Source: Pseudomonas sp. TH31 (GTDB lineage Bacteria; Pseudomonadota; Gammaproteobacteria; Pseudomonadales; Pseudomonadaceae). Taken from it: a stretch of 64,000 bases of DNA. Under the pieces are notes generated by a model, which saw nothing but the letters and a program-made list of their open reading frames with translations, did not search any database and was not told where the DNA came from. The translations under genes and the position numbers were made by a program. Below are positions 36,941-46,309 of the stretch, one piece after another. The DNA is taken from the NCBI RefSeq assembly GCF_016650815.1, contig NZ_JAEKEZ010000028.1:1-64000 (forward strand), read 5' to 3'. How positions within the stretch are numbered: position 1 is the first letter of the stretch; each line of letters begins with the position of its first letter.

Positions 36941-37183
36941 CATGATTGATTACGCCGGGGATCAAATGAAGAGTCTGGCTCTGTGTTTATCAAATGCCAG
37001 CGCATTAATACAACCGTTATCACGAAAGGATTGCTTACTATTTTCTGGCGTAGCGGGCAGGGCGGTGGTTGTCTCGAAAGCTAGTCTCAATCTCAGGTGA
37101 TTGACTCGGGGAGTCAGCCCCAGTTGTCGGATTTACAGGGAATGTCGAGTCTTGCGGCTCATTAACCTAACGGATGGGTTATC

Positions 37184-37612
37184 ATGAAATTATTCAGCTA
37201 CAAAGGGTTGTCCGTGGTCGTGATGTTGCGCGATGAGCACTGCCCACCGCACGCGCATGTGGATGCCGGCACCTGGAGTGCACGCTTCAAATTCAGCTTT
37301 TGGCACAACGCTGTCGAGCTTTGGGATGTGGTGCCGCATTCGCGTCGCCCGCCGGTGGCGGTACTGGAAGGATTGCGTCATGCGCTTAGGCAGCCCGCTC
37401 ATTTGCGTCGGGCCCGCGGCATCTGGTGGGACAAGTTGCACACCGTCTGCCTCGACAATCAGTTGTGGGATTGGGAGAGCAACGAGGTCGTGGTGATAAA
37501 ACGGCTCGCCAGCACGACCTACATGATTGGCTCGGCGTGTTACGAGCCCGAGAAGAACAAGACCCTGCTGGCCCTGATGGGGGCACCGGAGGGCGTGGAG
37601 ATCGAATTATGA
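37184..37612 (+). CDS. DUF4160-like small protein (possible toxin-antitoxin partner)
   Basis: 142 residues. The N-terminal 'SVVVMLRDEHCPPHAHVDAG' resembles the DUF4160 phrase 'I.IYF.DH.PPHFHV', followed by 'FKFSFWHNAVELWDVVPHSR'. The rest is anonymous. The stop overlaps the start of the next gene (TTATGA), as in toxin-antitoxin pairs where DUF4160 and DUF2442 proteins occur together. No experimental role is inferred beyond this arrangement. Confidence 0.55.
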   Translation: MKLFSYKGLSVVVMLRDEHCPPHAHVDAGTWSARFKFSFWHNAVELWDVVPHSRRPPVAVLEGLRHALRQPAHLRRARGIWWDKLHTVCLDNQLWDWESNEVVVIKRLASTTYMIGSACYEPEKNKTLLALMGAPEGVEIEL

Positions 37613-38055
37613 AAACGATTAAGGCAAAAATGCAGGTGGATCGGCCAGCGACTGAAGCAGTACTGGACGAGGCGGTTGAACGGGGGCAACTTCGCCACAA
37701 AAGTGGTTTGCAGGCGACGGCGGTGACGTTTCAGGATGCGTGCCTGACGGTCAGCTTCGAGGATGGCACTGGCGTGTTGTTACCTGTGAAGCTCTTCCCT
37801 GAACTCGATAGTTTTGAGGCCGAGGATTTTGCCCGTCTGGCGGTCGGTTTTTCTGGCACTGCACTCTGCCATGAGGTGAAGGACCTGCACGTCTCCATTG
37901 CCGGGATGATTTCAGCCAGCAAGCCCCTGATGAATATGGCGGCCTCGGTCATTTCCTCGCGCAATGGTCGCCAAAGCAGCGCCGCCAAGGCCGAAGCTGC
38001 ACGGGCCAACGGCAAAAAGGGTGGCCGCCCGCGCAAGGTCGACGTTGTCCAATAA
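37609..38055 (+). CDS. DUF2442-like protein with basic tail
   Basis: 148 residues. The middle 'VSFEDGTGVLLPVKLFPELD' resembles DUF2442, a small fold that pairs with DUF4160 genes. The end 'ARANGKKGGRPRKVD' is an AT-hook-like basic tail suited to DNA binding, as expected for an antitoxin or autoregulator. The ATG overlaps the upstream stop by 4 bp, so the pair is co-translated. A frame from 37426 is longer but this start fits the overlap. Confidence 0.55.
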   Translation: MKTIKAKMQVDRPATEAVLDEAVERGQLRHKSGLQATAVTFQDACLTVSFEDGTGVLLPVKLFPELDSFEAEDFARLAVGFSGTALCHEVKDLHVSIAGMISASKPLMNMAASVISSRNGRQSSAAKAEAARANGKKGGRPRKVDVVQ

Positions 38056-38065
38056 GCAGCACCCA

Positions 38066-38090
38066 CAAAAAAGCCGTCATCAAGACGGCT
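38066..38090 (-). terminator. Rho-independent terminator of trmA
   Basis: On the minus strand AGCCGTC-ttgat-GACGGCT is followed by TTTTTT (38066-38071), 23 bp after the trmA stop. Confidence 0.85.
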
Positions 38091-38112
38091 GGTTTGTATC
38101 GGGGACCTGCTA

Positions 38113-39192
38113 TCAACGCCGGGTCAACAACACCCCGGATTCCATGTGATGCGTCCACGGGAACTGGTCGAACATCGCGCATTGGGTAATGCGGTGTGTG
38201 TCGTGCAACTGGGCGATGTTGGCCGCCAGGGTTTCCGGGTTGCAGGAGATGTAGAGGATGTTGTCGAAGCGTCTAGTCAGTTCGCAGGTGTCCGGGTCCA
38301 TGCCGGCGCGCGGCGGGTCGACAAACACGCTGCCGAACTCGTAGCTCTTGAGATCGATGCCGTGCAGGCGTCGGAACGGCCGCACTTCGTTCAAGGCTTC
38401 GGTCAGCTCTTCGGCGGACAAGCGCACCAGGGTGACGTTATCCACAGCGTTTTCGCTGAGGTTGCTCAACGCAGCGTTGACTGAGGCTTTGCTGATCTCG
38501 GTGGCCAGCACTTTGCGCACGCGAGTGGCGAGCGGCAGGGTGAAGTTGCCGTTACCGCAATACAACTCCAGCAAATCGTCAGTGCGATCGCCGAGAGCGT
38601 CGTAGGCCCAGTTGAGCATCTTCTGGTTCACGGTACCGTTAGGCTGGGTGAACGCGCCTTCCGGCTGACGGTAACTGAAGGTGCGACCGCCGACTTCCAT
38701 CTGCTCGACCACGTAGTCGTGGCCGATGACTTCGCGCTTGCCCTTGGAGCGACCGATGATGCTGACGTTCAAGTCCGCCGCCAGCTTCGACGCGGCGGTG
38801 TGCCAGTGCTCGTCCAGCGGGCGGTGATAGCACAGCGTGATCATCGCATCGCCGGCCAGGGTGGTCAGGAACTCCACCTGGAACAGCTTGTGGCTCAGGG
38901 CGGCACTGGCTTGCCATGCTGCCTTGAGCTGCGGCATCAACTGATTGATGCGCAGGCTGGCAATCGGGAACTCTTCGATCAGGATCGGCGTGCGTTTGTC
39001 TTCCTGGGAAAACATCGCGTAGTGACGCTCGCCGGCTTCGCGCCACAGGCGAAACTCCGCGCGCAGGCGGAAGTTCTTCAGTGGCGAGTCGAATACTGCA
39101 GGTGCTGGTGCGCCGAACGGGGCCAGCAGGTCACGCAAGCGCGTGACCTTTTCTTCGAGCTGAGCGGCGTAGGCCAGGGAGTCAAAAGTCAT
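38113..39192 (-). CDS. trmA: tRNA (uracil-54-C5)-methyltransferase
   Basis: 359 residues. Makes ribothymidine at position 54 of tRNA using SAM. Blocks: 'FRLRAEFRLWREAGERHYAM', SAM site 'LLELYCGNGNFTLPLA', 'GSVFVDPPRAGMDPDTC' and the nucleophilic Cys in 'ILYISCNPETLAANI'. The C-terminal 'MFDQFPWTHHMESGVLL' is typical of TrmA. The ATG at 39192 overlaps the stop of the upstream permease gene (ATGA), giving a two-gene minus-strand operon. It ends at the T-tract terminator at 38066. Confidence 0.93.
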   Translation of the reverse strand: MTFDSLAYAAQLEEKVTRLRDLLAPFGAPAPAVFDSPLKNFRLRAEFRLWREAGERHYAMFSQEDKRTPILIEEFPIASLRINQLMPQLKAAWQASAALSHKLFQVEFLTTLAGDAMITLCYHRPLDEHWHTAASKLAADLNVSIIGRSKGKREVIGHDYVVEQMEVGGRTFSYRQPEGAFTQPNGTVNQKMLNWAYDALGDRTDDLLELYCGNGNFTLPLATRVRKVLATEISKASVNAALSNLSENAVDNVTLVRLSAEELTEALNEVRPFRRLHGIDLKSYEFGSVFVDPPRAGMDPDTCELTRRFDNILYISCNPETLAANIAQLHDTHRITQCAMFDQFPWTHHMESGVLLTRR

Positions 39193-40484
39193 GCGTTGAA
39201 CCAACCCAACTTGATCACAAACAGAATCGACAGAATCACCAGTGCCGGGTTCAGCTCACGAGCGCGCCCCGACAGCAACTTGATCACGGTCCAGGAAATG
39301 AATCCGAAGGCGATGCCGTTGGCGATGGAGTAGGTGAACGGCATGGCCAGGGCGGTAACCACCACTGGCGCTGCGACGGTGATGTCGTCCCAGTCTATTT
39401 CGGCCAGGCCGGATGTCATCAGCACGGCGACGAACAGCAGCGCCGGAGCGGTGGCAAACGGCGGGACGCTGGCGGCCAATGGCGAGAAGAACAGCGCCAG
39501 CAGGAACAGAATCGCGACCACGACGGCGGTCAGGCCGGTGCGGCCACCGGCACTGACGCCGGCTGCGGATTCGATGTAGCTGGTGGTGGTCGAAGTGCCC
39601 AGCAGCGAACCGGCCATGGCCGCGGTGCTGTCAGCGATCAGTGCGCGACCCATTTTCGGCATGTGACCGTCCTTGCCCATCAGGCCGGCGCGTTTGGCAA
39701 CGCCGATCAGCGTGCCGGAGTTGTCGAACAGGTCGACGAACAGGAAGGCAAAAATAACGCTGACCAGGCCGATGTCCAGTGCGCCCTTGATGTCCAGTTG
39801 CAGGAACGTCGGGGCCAGGGACGGTGGCATCGACATCACGCCGCCGAACGGGGTGAAGCCCAGCGCGATGGAGGCGACGGTCACGACCAGGATGCCGATC
39901 AGTACCGCGCCGCGAACCTTCAGGGCTTCGAGGGCAACGATCAAGGCAAAACCCAGGGTCGCGAGGATCGGTGCCGGTTGCTTCAAGTCGCCTAGCCCGA
40001 CCATGGTCGCCGGGTTGCTGACCACGATGCCGGCGTTGTGCAGGGCGATCAGTGCCAGGAACAGACCGATACCGGCGGCAATCGCCGACCGCAGGGGCAG
40101 CGGAATGCTGTTGATGATCCATTCACGGATGCGGAAGATCGACAGCAGGAAGAACAACACCGCCGAGATAAACACCGCCCCCAGCGCCACTTGCCAGGTA
40201 TGGCCCATGTGCAGGACCACGGTATAAGTGAAGAACGCGTTCAGGCCCATGCCCGGCGCGAGTGCGATCGGGTAGTTGGCGATCAGGCCCATCACCGTCG
40301 AGCCGATGGCGGCAGCCAGGCAGGTGGCGACAAACACCGCGCCTTTGTCCATGCCGGTCTCGCCGAGGATGCTCGGGTTGACGAACAGAATGTAGGCCAT
40401 GGCCAGGAAGGTCGTGACGCCCGCAAGAATCTCGGTGCGCACGTTGGTGTTGTGTGCCTTGAGTTGAAACAGCCTTTCCAGCAT
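39189..40484 (-). CDS. NCS2-family (AzgA-type) purine permease
   Basis: 431 residues, 12-14 hydrophobic segments. Motifs are 'LAGVTTFLAMAYILFVNPSI', 'ALAPGMGLNAFFTYTVV', 'FLFVDLFDNSGTLIGVAKRA' and 'SLLGTSTTTSYIESAAGVSA', diagnostic of AzgA-type adenine/guanine/hypoxanthine:proton symporters of the inner membrane. It precedes and overlaps trmA. No purine riboswitch could be recognised in the 200 bp upstream. Confidence 0.88.
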   Translation of the reverse strand: MLERLFQLKAHNTNVRTEILAGVTTFLAMAYILFVNPSILGETGMDKGAVFVATCLAAAIGSTVMGLIANYPIALAPGMGLNAFFTYTVVLHMGHTWQVALGAVFISAVLFFLLSIFRIREWIINSIPLPLRSAIAAGIGLFLALIALHNAGIVVSNPATMVGLGDLKQPAPILATLGFALIVALEALKVRGAVLIGILVVTVASIALGFTPFGGVMSMPPSLAPTFLQLDIKGALDIGLVSVIFAFLFVDLFDNSGTLIGVAKRAGLMGKDGHMPKMGRALIADSTAAMAGSLLGTSTTTSYIESAAGVSAGGRTGLTAVVVAILFLLALFFSPLAASVPPFATAPALLFVAVLMTSGLAEIDWDDITVAAPVVVTALAMPFTYSIANGIAFGFISWTVIKLLSGRARELNPALVILSILFVIKLGWFNA

Positions 40485-40690
40485 GTCTGCTCCCCGTGGC
40501 GCGCAATGCGCCGTGAATGTATCGACCTCAACAGCAAAGCACAGGTCGCCCAGGGCGCCCGGGAATTTTCTGTGGGTCGGAAAAAGCCGCGCATCATACC
40601 AGCCGCGTGGGGTAATGGCTGCGATCCTCGGCGATGTTTTGCCGTTAAGCGAAGTGAGCCATACTGCGCGCCTGTTTTGGGGGAGTCGTA

Positions 40691-41149
40691 ATGGATTGCA
40701 TCAAGCGCAAGATTGTTCGGTCGTGGGGGCTGTTTTTCGCGTTACTGGCCAGTGCGCCCGCCGTTTTGGCCGCGTCGGCACCGCCGTTGACCAGCGTTCA
40801 GGTACTTAAGGTCCAGTCCGCGGCGTGCGGTATTGAAAACATATCGGACGGGCAAGAGCAGACGAAGTGTGATCACGGCGGGGCGAACATCAAGGTGTAT
40901 GTGCTGGAGATGGGTTACGGACGCGTTCCCCATGCCGGGATCGATGGTTTCAGCGTGGACGGGATGCAGGCCAAGGTCTGCGCCTACGGTAATGGCAACC
41001 TGACCGAGTGCAGCGGTGCCGCGACCAAGATTGTCGGCACGTTGTACATCTATGACCTGGGCGGCAAGCAGGAGGGGACGTTCACCTTTAGCAACACATC
41101 GATCAACGCGCCGGGCAACACGCTATCGACAGCGCTTTACATCAAGTAA
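40691..41149 (+). CDS. Small secreted protein, DUF4879-like
   Basis: 152 residues with a signal peptide (to about residue 28, 'LFFALLASAPAVLAAS') and a beta-rich mature part: 'LTSVQVLKVQSAACGIENIS' and 'VKVYVLEMGYGRVP'-like segment ('IKVYVLEMGYGRVPHAGIDG'). There are four Cys residues that may form disulfides. It resembles DUF4879/YolA-type secreted proteins of unknown role. It is alone in its transcription unit. Confidence 0.5.
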   Translation: MDCIKRKIVRSWGLFFALLASAPAVLAASAPPLTSVQVLKVQSAACGIENISDGQEQTKCDHGGANIKVYVLEMGYGRVPHAGIDGFSVDGMQAKVCAYGNGNLTECSGAATKIVGTLYIYDLGGKQEGTFTFSNTSINAPGNTLSTALYIK

Positions 41150-41216
41150 CGACCGGGCGCGAACAAGGGGCCTGAAAGCTGACTAAGCTTTAAGGACCCT
41201 CCTGTGGACCGTGCCC

Positions 41217-41768
41217 ATGACCTTTAGAGCTCTGATTACCCTCGCCGAGGGCATCGATGACCTGCAATGCGTGACTCTGGTCGATGTGCTGCGCCGCGCC
41301 AAGGTCGAAGTGGTGGTGGCCAGCATCGAGGGCCGACGCATGCTCACCTGTGCCCGTGGCACTCGTGTGACCGCCGATGCGATGCTGGTGGATTTGCTGG
41401 CCCAGCCGTTCGACCTGATCGCCCTGCCCGGCGGTGCCGTGGGCGCGCAACATCTGGCGGCCCATCAACCCCTGGAACAACTGATCAAGGATCAGGCTGC
41501 CGCCGGGCGCCTGTTCGCCGGCATCGCAGAAGCGCCGGCGCTGGCGCTGCAAGCCTTTGGTGTTTTGCGTCAGCGGCGTATGACCTGTTTGCCCACGGTC
41601 AGCAATCAACTGTCGGGCTGCACCTTCGTCGATCAGCCCGTGGTGGTGGACGGCAACTGCATCACCGCCCAGGGCTCGGGGGCTGCGTTGCCCTTCGCGC
41701 TGGCGCTGGTGGAGCAGCTTTGCGGGAAAGCCACGAGAGCGGCGGTGGCGGGGGAGTTGGTGGTTTAA
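41217..41768 (+). CDS. DJ-1/PfpI-family protein lacking the nucleophilic cysteine
   Basis: 183 residues. 'ALITLAEGIDDLQCVTLVDV' with E11, 'VVVASIEG', 'FDLIALPGGAVGAQHLAAHQ' and 'LFAGIAEAPALALQAFGVL' match the YajL/DJ-1 fold. The elbow normally reads 'AICAAP' with a catalytic Cys; here it reads 'GIAEAP', placing E105 there. Glyoxalase or deglycase chemistry through Cys is therefore unlikely. A GTG two codons upstream (41211) is another start; no strong ribosome-binding site decides. It is convergent with the MFS gene, overlapping by 4 bp. Confidence 0.75.
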   Translation: MTFRALITLAEGIDDLQCVTLVDVLRRAKVEVVVASIEGRRMLTCARGTRVTADAMLVDLLAQPFDLIALPGGAVGAQHLAAHQPLEQLIKDQAAAGRLFAGIAEAPALALQAFGVLRQRRMTCLPTVSNQLSGCTFVDQPVVVDGNCITAQGSGAALPFALALVEQLCGKATRAAVAGELVV

Positions 41769-43053
41769 CTGCCCTGGACCTTCGCCTCTTCCGCCGCCAC
41801 GTGCATCCGGTCGCGGTTGGCCAGGGTCGGGAACAGTTTGATCCAGGTCCCGGTCACCACCAGCGTGCCGATGCCGCCCATGACCACGGCCGGTACGGTG
41901 CCGAACCAGTGGGCGGTCAGGCCGGATTCGAATTCACCCAACTGGTTCGAAGCGCCGATGAACAGTCCGTTCACCGCGCTGACCCGGCCGCGCATTTCGT
42001 CCGGGGTTTCCAGTTGCACGAAAGAGGCACGGATCACCATGCTGATCATGTCTGCCGCGCCCAGCACCACCAGCACCGCCAGGGAAAACCAGAACGAGGT
42101 CGACAGGCCGAAGGCAATGGTCGCGACGCCGAAGATACCCACGGCGGTGAACATCACGCGTCCGACCTTGCGTTCCACGGCAAAGCGCGCCAGGAACAGC
42201 GACATCAGCAGCGCGCCCACCGCCGGTGCTGAGCGCAACAGGCCCAACCCCCAGGGGCCGGTCAGCAGAATGTCCTTGGCAAACACCGGCAGCAGCGCCG
42301 TCGCGCCACCCAGCAGCACGGCGAACAGGTCCAGGGAAATTGCCCCGAGGATGTCCGGGCGACTGCGGATGAAACGGATGCCGGCCAGCAGTGAATCCAT
42401 AGTCGCCTTGGCCTTGTTCAGCGGCGTCTGCCGGGCGGGCAGGTTGAGCATCAGCGAACAGGCGATGAGGTACAGAACCACCGTTGGGCCATAGACCCAG
42501 ACGCTGCCGAAGGCGTAAAGCAAACCGCCGAGTGCGGGGGCGACGATGGTGGCCGATTGTTGCGCCGATTGTGCGGCGGCCACAGCCCGGGGAAAAGTGC
42601 GCTGGGCACGATACTCGGCAACAGCGCCTGGGTAGTCGGCATTTCGAAGGAGCGGGCGGCACCGAGCAGGAACGCGAGGATAAAGATCATTTCCCGGGTG
42701 ACGTGGTTAGTGGCACTGCCGATGGCCAGGGACAGGGCGATCAAGGCTTGCAGGAACTGGCAGATTGCCGCGACCTTGCGCCGGTCATAGCGATCCGCAA
42801 CGTGCCCGGTGTGCAACATGAACAGCACACGCGGGGCGAATTCCACCAAACCCACCAGGCCCAGGTCCAGCACGCTGCCGGTCAATTGATAGAGATTCCA
42901 GCCGATCGCCACCGTCAGCATCTGAAAACCGCTGGCGGTAAATACCCGTGCCAGCCAGAACGCAATGAAAGGACGGTGATGGCGTAACAGCAGGGGGCTT
43001 GGCTGGGCATCTGGAGGCAGGTCTTGAGCGGGGAGGCTCGAGATTATCACCAA
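41765..43053 (-). CDS. MFS exporter, EntS-like (frameshift near 42590)
   Basis: The N-terminal half is 'RPFIAFWLARVFTASGFQML', 'HTGHVADRYDRRKVAAICQF' and 'ARSFEMPTTQALLPSIVP'. The C-terminal half, from 'VAAAQSAQQSATIVAPALGG' to 'GAADMISMVIRASFVQLETP', is in the next frame. One missing base in the GGGG at 42589-42592 explains the split; repaired length is ~430 residues. The family (DUF894/EntS type) exports siderophores or drugs. Substrate is unknown. Confidence 0.78.
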
Positions 43054-43131
43054 GCTGTAACAAGAAGTTGCGCTGACAAAAATTTTAGATAGCTAGACAT
43101 CGATCAATGCAGGCAGGCGTGCCACATCCCT

Positions 43132-43264
43132 TGTAGCCGCTGGCGAAGCCTGCGTTCGGCTGCAAAGCAGTCGGAAAACCAGGCCATGAGGTGTGTCAGT
43201 TGGATTGAAGTGGCTGGACCAACGACTGCTTCGCAGCCGAACGCAGGCTTCGCCAGCTGCTACA
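43132..43264. repeat. Long inverted repeat (~41-bp arms)
   Basis: TGTAGCCGCTGGCGAAGCCT... (43132-43172) is nearly exactly complementary to 43223-43264, enclosing ~50 bp. The same element recurs at 48874-49006. It differs from the REP family seen elsewhere in the window. Confidence 0.8.
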
Positions 43265-43365
43265 TGGGCCGGGCCCTCGCTTCAGGGCCGCCGTGAGGCA
43301 ACCTGTCACGCGGCAAAAGACCACACCGTCCATCGTCAAAAATGGGACTACTCTTTTAACGTTGC

Positions 43366-43379
43366 TTGATCCAGATCAA
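43366..43379. promoter_or_regulatory. ANR/FNR box upstream of cioAB
   Basis: TTGATCCAGATCAA is a perfect FNR-type site (TTGAT-N4-ATCAA) 163 bp before cioA. In P. aeruginosa cioAB is repressed by ANR at low oxygen, which fits. Confidence 0.75.
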
Positions 43380-43541
43380 TACCCCAAGGAATTGATCCGG
43401 CGGCCAAACGGCCAGACTCCCTACGTTGTGATGATTTAAAAAAAGAACGAATTGGAATTCGCCACACTCCATATCCGTGGGGGCAGAGTGGGTGCAGGGT
43501 CACAAGCCCTTCAGCCGGTATTACCTGACAGAGGAAGACTT

Positions 43542-44981
43542 ATGTTCGGTTTGGAGGCACTTGATCTCGCCCGGATGCAGTTCGCGTTCACCATCTCGTT
43601 CCACATCCTGTTCCCGGCCATCACGATTGGCCTGGCGAGTTACCTGGCGGTACTCGAAGGACTGTGGCTGAAAACCCACAACGACACCTACCGGGATCTG
43701 TACCACTTCTGGTCGAAGATCTTTGCCGTGAACTTCGGCATGGGCGTGGTCTCCGGGCTGGTCATGGCCTATCAGTTCGGCACCAACTGGAGCCGCTTCT
43801 CGGACTTCGCCGGCGCCGTCACCGGGCCATTGCTGACCTATGAAGTGCTGACAGCCTTCTTCCTCGAAGCCGGTTTCCTCGGCGTCATGCTGTTCGGCTG
43901 GAACAAGGTCGGGCGCAACCTGCACTTTTTCTCCACCGTCATGGTCGCCGTCGGCACGCTGATCTCGACCTTCTGGATTCTTGCTTCCAACAGCTGGATG
44001 CAGACGCCTCAAGGCTTTGAAATCATCGACGGTCGAGTGATTCCGGTGGACTGGCTGGCGGTGATCTTCAACCCGTCGTTCCCGTACCGCCTGATGCACA
44101 TGGCCACGGCGGCATTTGTGGCGACAGCATTCTTCGTTGGTTCTTCGGCGGCGTGGCACTTACTGCGCGGCAAAGACAACCCGGCGATTCGCACCATGCT
44201 CTCGATGGCCATGTGGATGGCATTGATTGTGGCGCCGATTCAGGCGGTCATTGGCGACTTCCACGGTCTCAATACCCTTGAGCATCAGCCGGCGAAAATC
44301 GCGGCAATCGAAGGTCACTGGGAAAACGTCGGTAATGAACCGACCCCGCTGATCCTGTTCGGCTGGCCGGACATGAAAGCCGAGAAGACCAAGTTTGCCG
44401 TAGAGATTCCGTATCTGGGCAGCCTGATCCTGACGCACTCCCTGGACAAACAGGTGCCGGCGCTCAAGGACTTCCCGCCTGAAGACCGGCCGAATTCGAC
44501 CATCGTTTTCTGGTCGTTCCGGGTCATGGTCGGCCTGGGCTTCCTGATGATCTTCACCGGTTTGTGGAGTCTGTGGCTGCGCAAGCGCGACAAGCTGTAT
44601 ACCTCGCGTCCGTTCCTTTACCTGGCGTTGTGGATGGGGCCGTCCGGCCTGATCGCGATTCTCGCCGGTTGGTTCACCACTGAAATCGGTCGTCAGCCGT
44701 GGGTGGTCTACGGGTTGATGCGCACCGCCGATGCGTCTTCCAATCACAGCTTCGTGCAGATGAGCATCACCCTGGTGCTGTTCGTTGTGGTGTATTTCGC
44801 GCTGTTCGGCGCCGGCCTCGGCTACATGATGCGCCTGGTGCGCAAAGGGCCGAAGATCGACGAAGGCAAGGAAACCAACGACGGTGGTCCTGGCCAGAAA
44901 CGCACGCCGTCCCGTCCGCTGTCTGCGGCCGACGACAACGCTGACAGCGATCACAGCCCCAGTCTGACCAAGGAGATTTGA
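43542..44981 (+). CDS. cioA: Cyanide-insensitive bd-type quinol oxidase subunit I
   Basis: 479 residues; inner-membrane quinol oxidase reducing oxygen to water. Heme ligands H21 ('FTISFHILFPAITIG') and H186 ('YRLMHMATA') and the paired glutamates E101 and E109 ('TYEVLTAFFLEAGFLG') are present. The Q-loop is short, as in CioA/CIO rather than E. coli CydA. 'WFTTEIGRQPWVVYG' is the conserved C-terminal block. GAGGAAGA precedes the ATG at 43542; longer upstream frames are not used. It is followed by cioB after 2 bp. Confidence 0.95.
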   Translation: MFGLEALDLARMQFAFTISFHILFPAITIGLASYLAVLEGLWLKTHNDTYRDLYHFWSKIFAVNFGMGVVSGLVMAYQFGTNWSRFSDFAGAVTGPLLTYEVLTAFFLEAGFLGVMLFGWNKVGRNLHFFSTVMVAVGTLISTFWILASNSWMQTPQGFEIIDGRVIPVDWLAVIFNPSFPYRLMHMATAAFVATAFFVGSSAAWHLLRGKDNPAIRTMLSMAMWMALIVAPIQAVIGDFHGLNTLEHQPAKIAAIEGHWENVGNEPTPLILFGWPDMKAEKTKFAVEIPYLGSLILTHSLDKQVPALKDFPPEDRPNSTIVFWSFRVMVGLGFLMIFTGLWSLWLRKRDKLYTSRPFLYLALWMGPSGLIAILAGWFTTEIGRQPWVVYGLMRTADASSNHSFVQMSITLVLFVVVYFALFGAGLGYMMRLVRKGPKIDEGKETNDGGPGQKRTPSRPLSAADDNADSDHSPSLTKEI

Positions 44982-44983
44982 AC

Positions 44984-45991
44984 ATGGGTATCGATCTTCC
45001 GCTGATCTGGGCCGTGATCATCATCTTCGGCATCATGATGTACGTGGTCATGGACGGTTTCGACCTGGGTATCGGGATTCTTTTTCCGTTCATCCCGGGC
45101 AAGACCGACCGTGACGTGATGATGAACACCGTCGCGCCCGTCTGGGACGGTAACGAAACCTGGCTGGTACTGGGCGGCGCGGCATTGTTCGGCGCCTTCC
45201 CGCTGGCCTATTCGGTGGTGCTGTCGGCGTTGTACCTGCCGTTGATCCTGATGCTGATCGGGCTGATCTTCCGCGGTGTGGCGTTCGAGTTCCGCTTCAA
45301 GGCCAAGGACGACAAGCGCCACCTCTGGGACAAGGCATTTATCGGTGGCTCCATCACGGCGACCTTTTTCCAGGGCGTGGCGTTGGGGGCATTCATTGAT
45401 GGCATCCCGGTGGTCAATCGCCAGTTTGCCGGTGGTTCACTGGACTGGCTGACGCCGTTCACCCTGTTCTGCGGCCTGGCGCTGGTGGTGGCTTATGCAC
45501 TGCTCGGCTGCACCTGGCTGATCATGAAGACCGAAGGCAAGTTGCAGGAGCAGATGCACAACCTGGCGCGGCCGTTGGCGTTCGTAGTCTTGGCGGTGAT
45601 CGGTATTGTCAGCATCTGGACCCCGCTGGCCCATGCCGAGATCGCGGCGCGCTGGTTTACGCTACCGAACCTGTTCTGGTTCCTGCCGGTGCCGATTCTG
45701 GTGCTGGTGACCATGTACGGTCTGATCCGTGCGGTGGCCCGCAATGCTCACTACACGCCGTTCCTGCTGACCCTGGTGTTGATCTTCCTGGGTTACAGCG
45801 GCTTGGGCATCAGCCTGTGGCCGAACATCGTACCGCCGTCGATCTCGATCTGGGACGCCGCCGCACCGCCGCAAAGTCAGGGCTTCATGCTGGTCGGGAC
45901 GCTGTTCATCATCCCGTTCATCCTGGGCTACACCTTCTGGAGCTACTACGTGTTCCGTGGCAAGGTCACCCATGAAGACGGTTACCACTAG
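44984..45991 (+). CDS. cioB: Cyanide-insensitive bd-type quinol oxidase subunit II
   Basis: 335 residues, eight or nine transmembrane segments. 'YVVMDGFDLGIGILFPF' and 'NTVAPVWDGNETWLVLGGAA' are the signature of subunit II. The end 'PFILGYTFWSYYVFRGKVTH' is typical. AAGGAGATTT is positioned correctly for the ATG at 44984, so the in-frame TTG at 44978 is not needed. Operon with cioA and the small gene at 46068. Confidence 0.95.
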   Translation: MGIDLPLIWAVIIIFGIMMYVVMDGFDLGIGILFPFIPGKTDRDVMMNTVAPVWDGNETWLVLGGAALFGAFPLAYSVVLSALYLPLILMLIGLIFRGVAFEFRFKAKDDKRHLWDKAFIGGSITATFFQGVALGAFIDGIPVVNRQFAGGSLDWLTPFTLFCGLALVVAYALLGCTWLIMKTEGKLQEQMHNLARPLAFVVLAVIGIVSIWTPLAHAEIAARWFTLPNLFWFLPVPILVLVTMYGLIRAVARNAHYTPFLLTLVLIFLGYSGLGISLWPNIVPPSISIWDAAAPPQSQGFMLVGTLFIIPFILGYTFWSYYVFRGKVTHEDGYH

Positions 45992-46067
45992 CCCTACCCT
46001 GTAGGAGCAAAGCTTGCTCGCGATGGCGTCCTCACCGGCGCCATCAACTTCAAGAGAGGATTGAGTC

Positions 46068-46234
46068 ATGTCCACCAAACCTTCCCTGCACGACATTGAA
46101 CAAGCCGAAAAAAGCCGCTGTGGCAGCGGCTCGGATGGCTGGCAATGATCTGGACCGGCAGCGTCGTGGTGCTGTTCATCGCAGCCAGCCTGATGCGCAT
46201 GTTCATGAATGCCGCAGGCTTGACCACTCATTGA
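46068..46234 (+). CDS. DUF2474 small membrane protein of the cio operon (frameshifted)
   Basis: A single-helix protein of ~55 residues often encoded after cioAB. It starts 'MSTKPSLHDIEQAEK' and, if one A is added to the six-A run at 46108-46113, continues 'KPLWQRLGWLAMIWTGSVVV' then 'LFIAASLMRMFMNAAGL'. As written it stops after 26 codons. AGAGAGGATTGAGTC precedes the ATG. Likely a CydX-like accessory subunit; a T-tract terminator follows. Confidence 0.7.
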
Positions 46235-46278
46235 AACACCCGGGATTCCCATCCCGTTGCCTGGCGGCACGGATTCAT

Positions 46279-46304
46279 AACCCTCCTGCGGGAGGGTTTT
46301 TTTA
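46279..46304 (+). terminator. Rho-independent terminator of cio operon
   Basis: AACCCTCC-TGCG-GGAGGGTT followed by TTTTTT, 45 bp after the last cio gene and just before the convergent rlmG stop. Confidence 0.9.
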
Positions 46305-46309
46305 CCCGG

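Noticed and set aside
40485..40690. Purine riboswitch upstream of the purine permease
   Set aside because: I could not find the paired helices or conserved core of known purine or PRPP-type aptamers in the leader.
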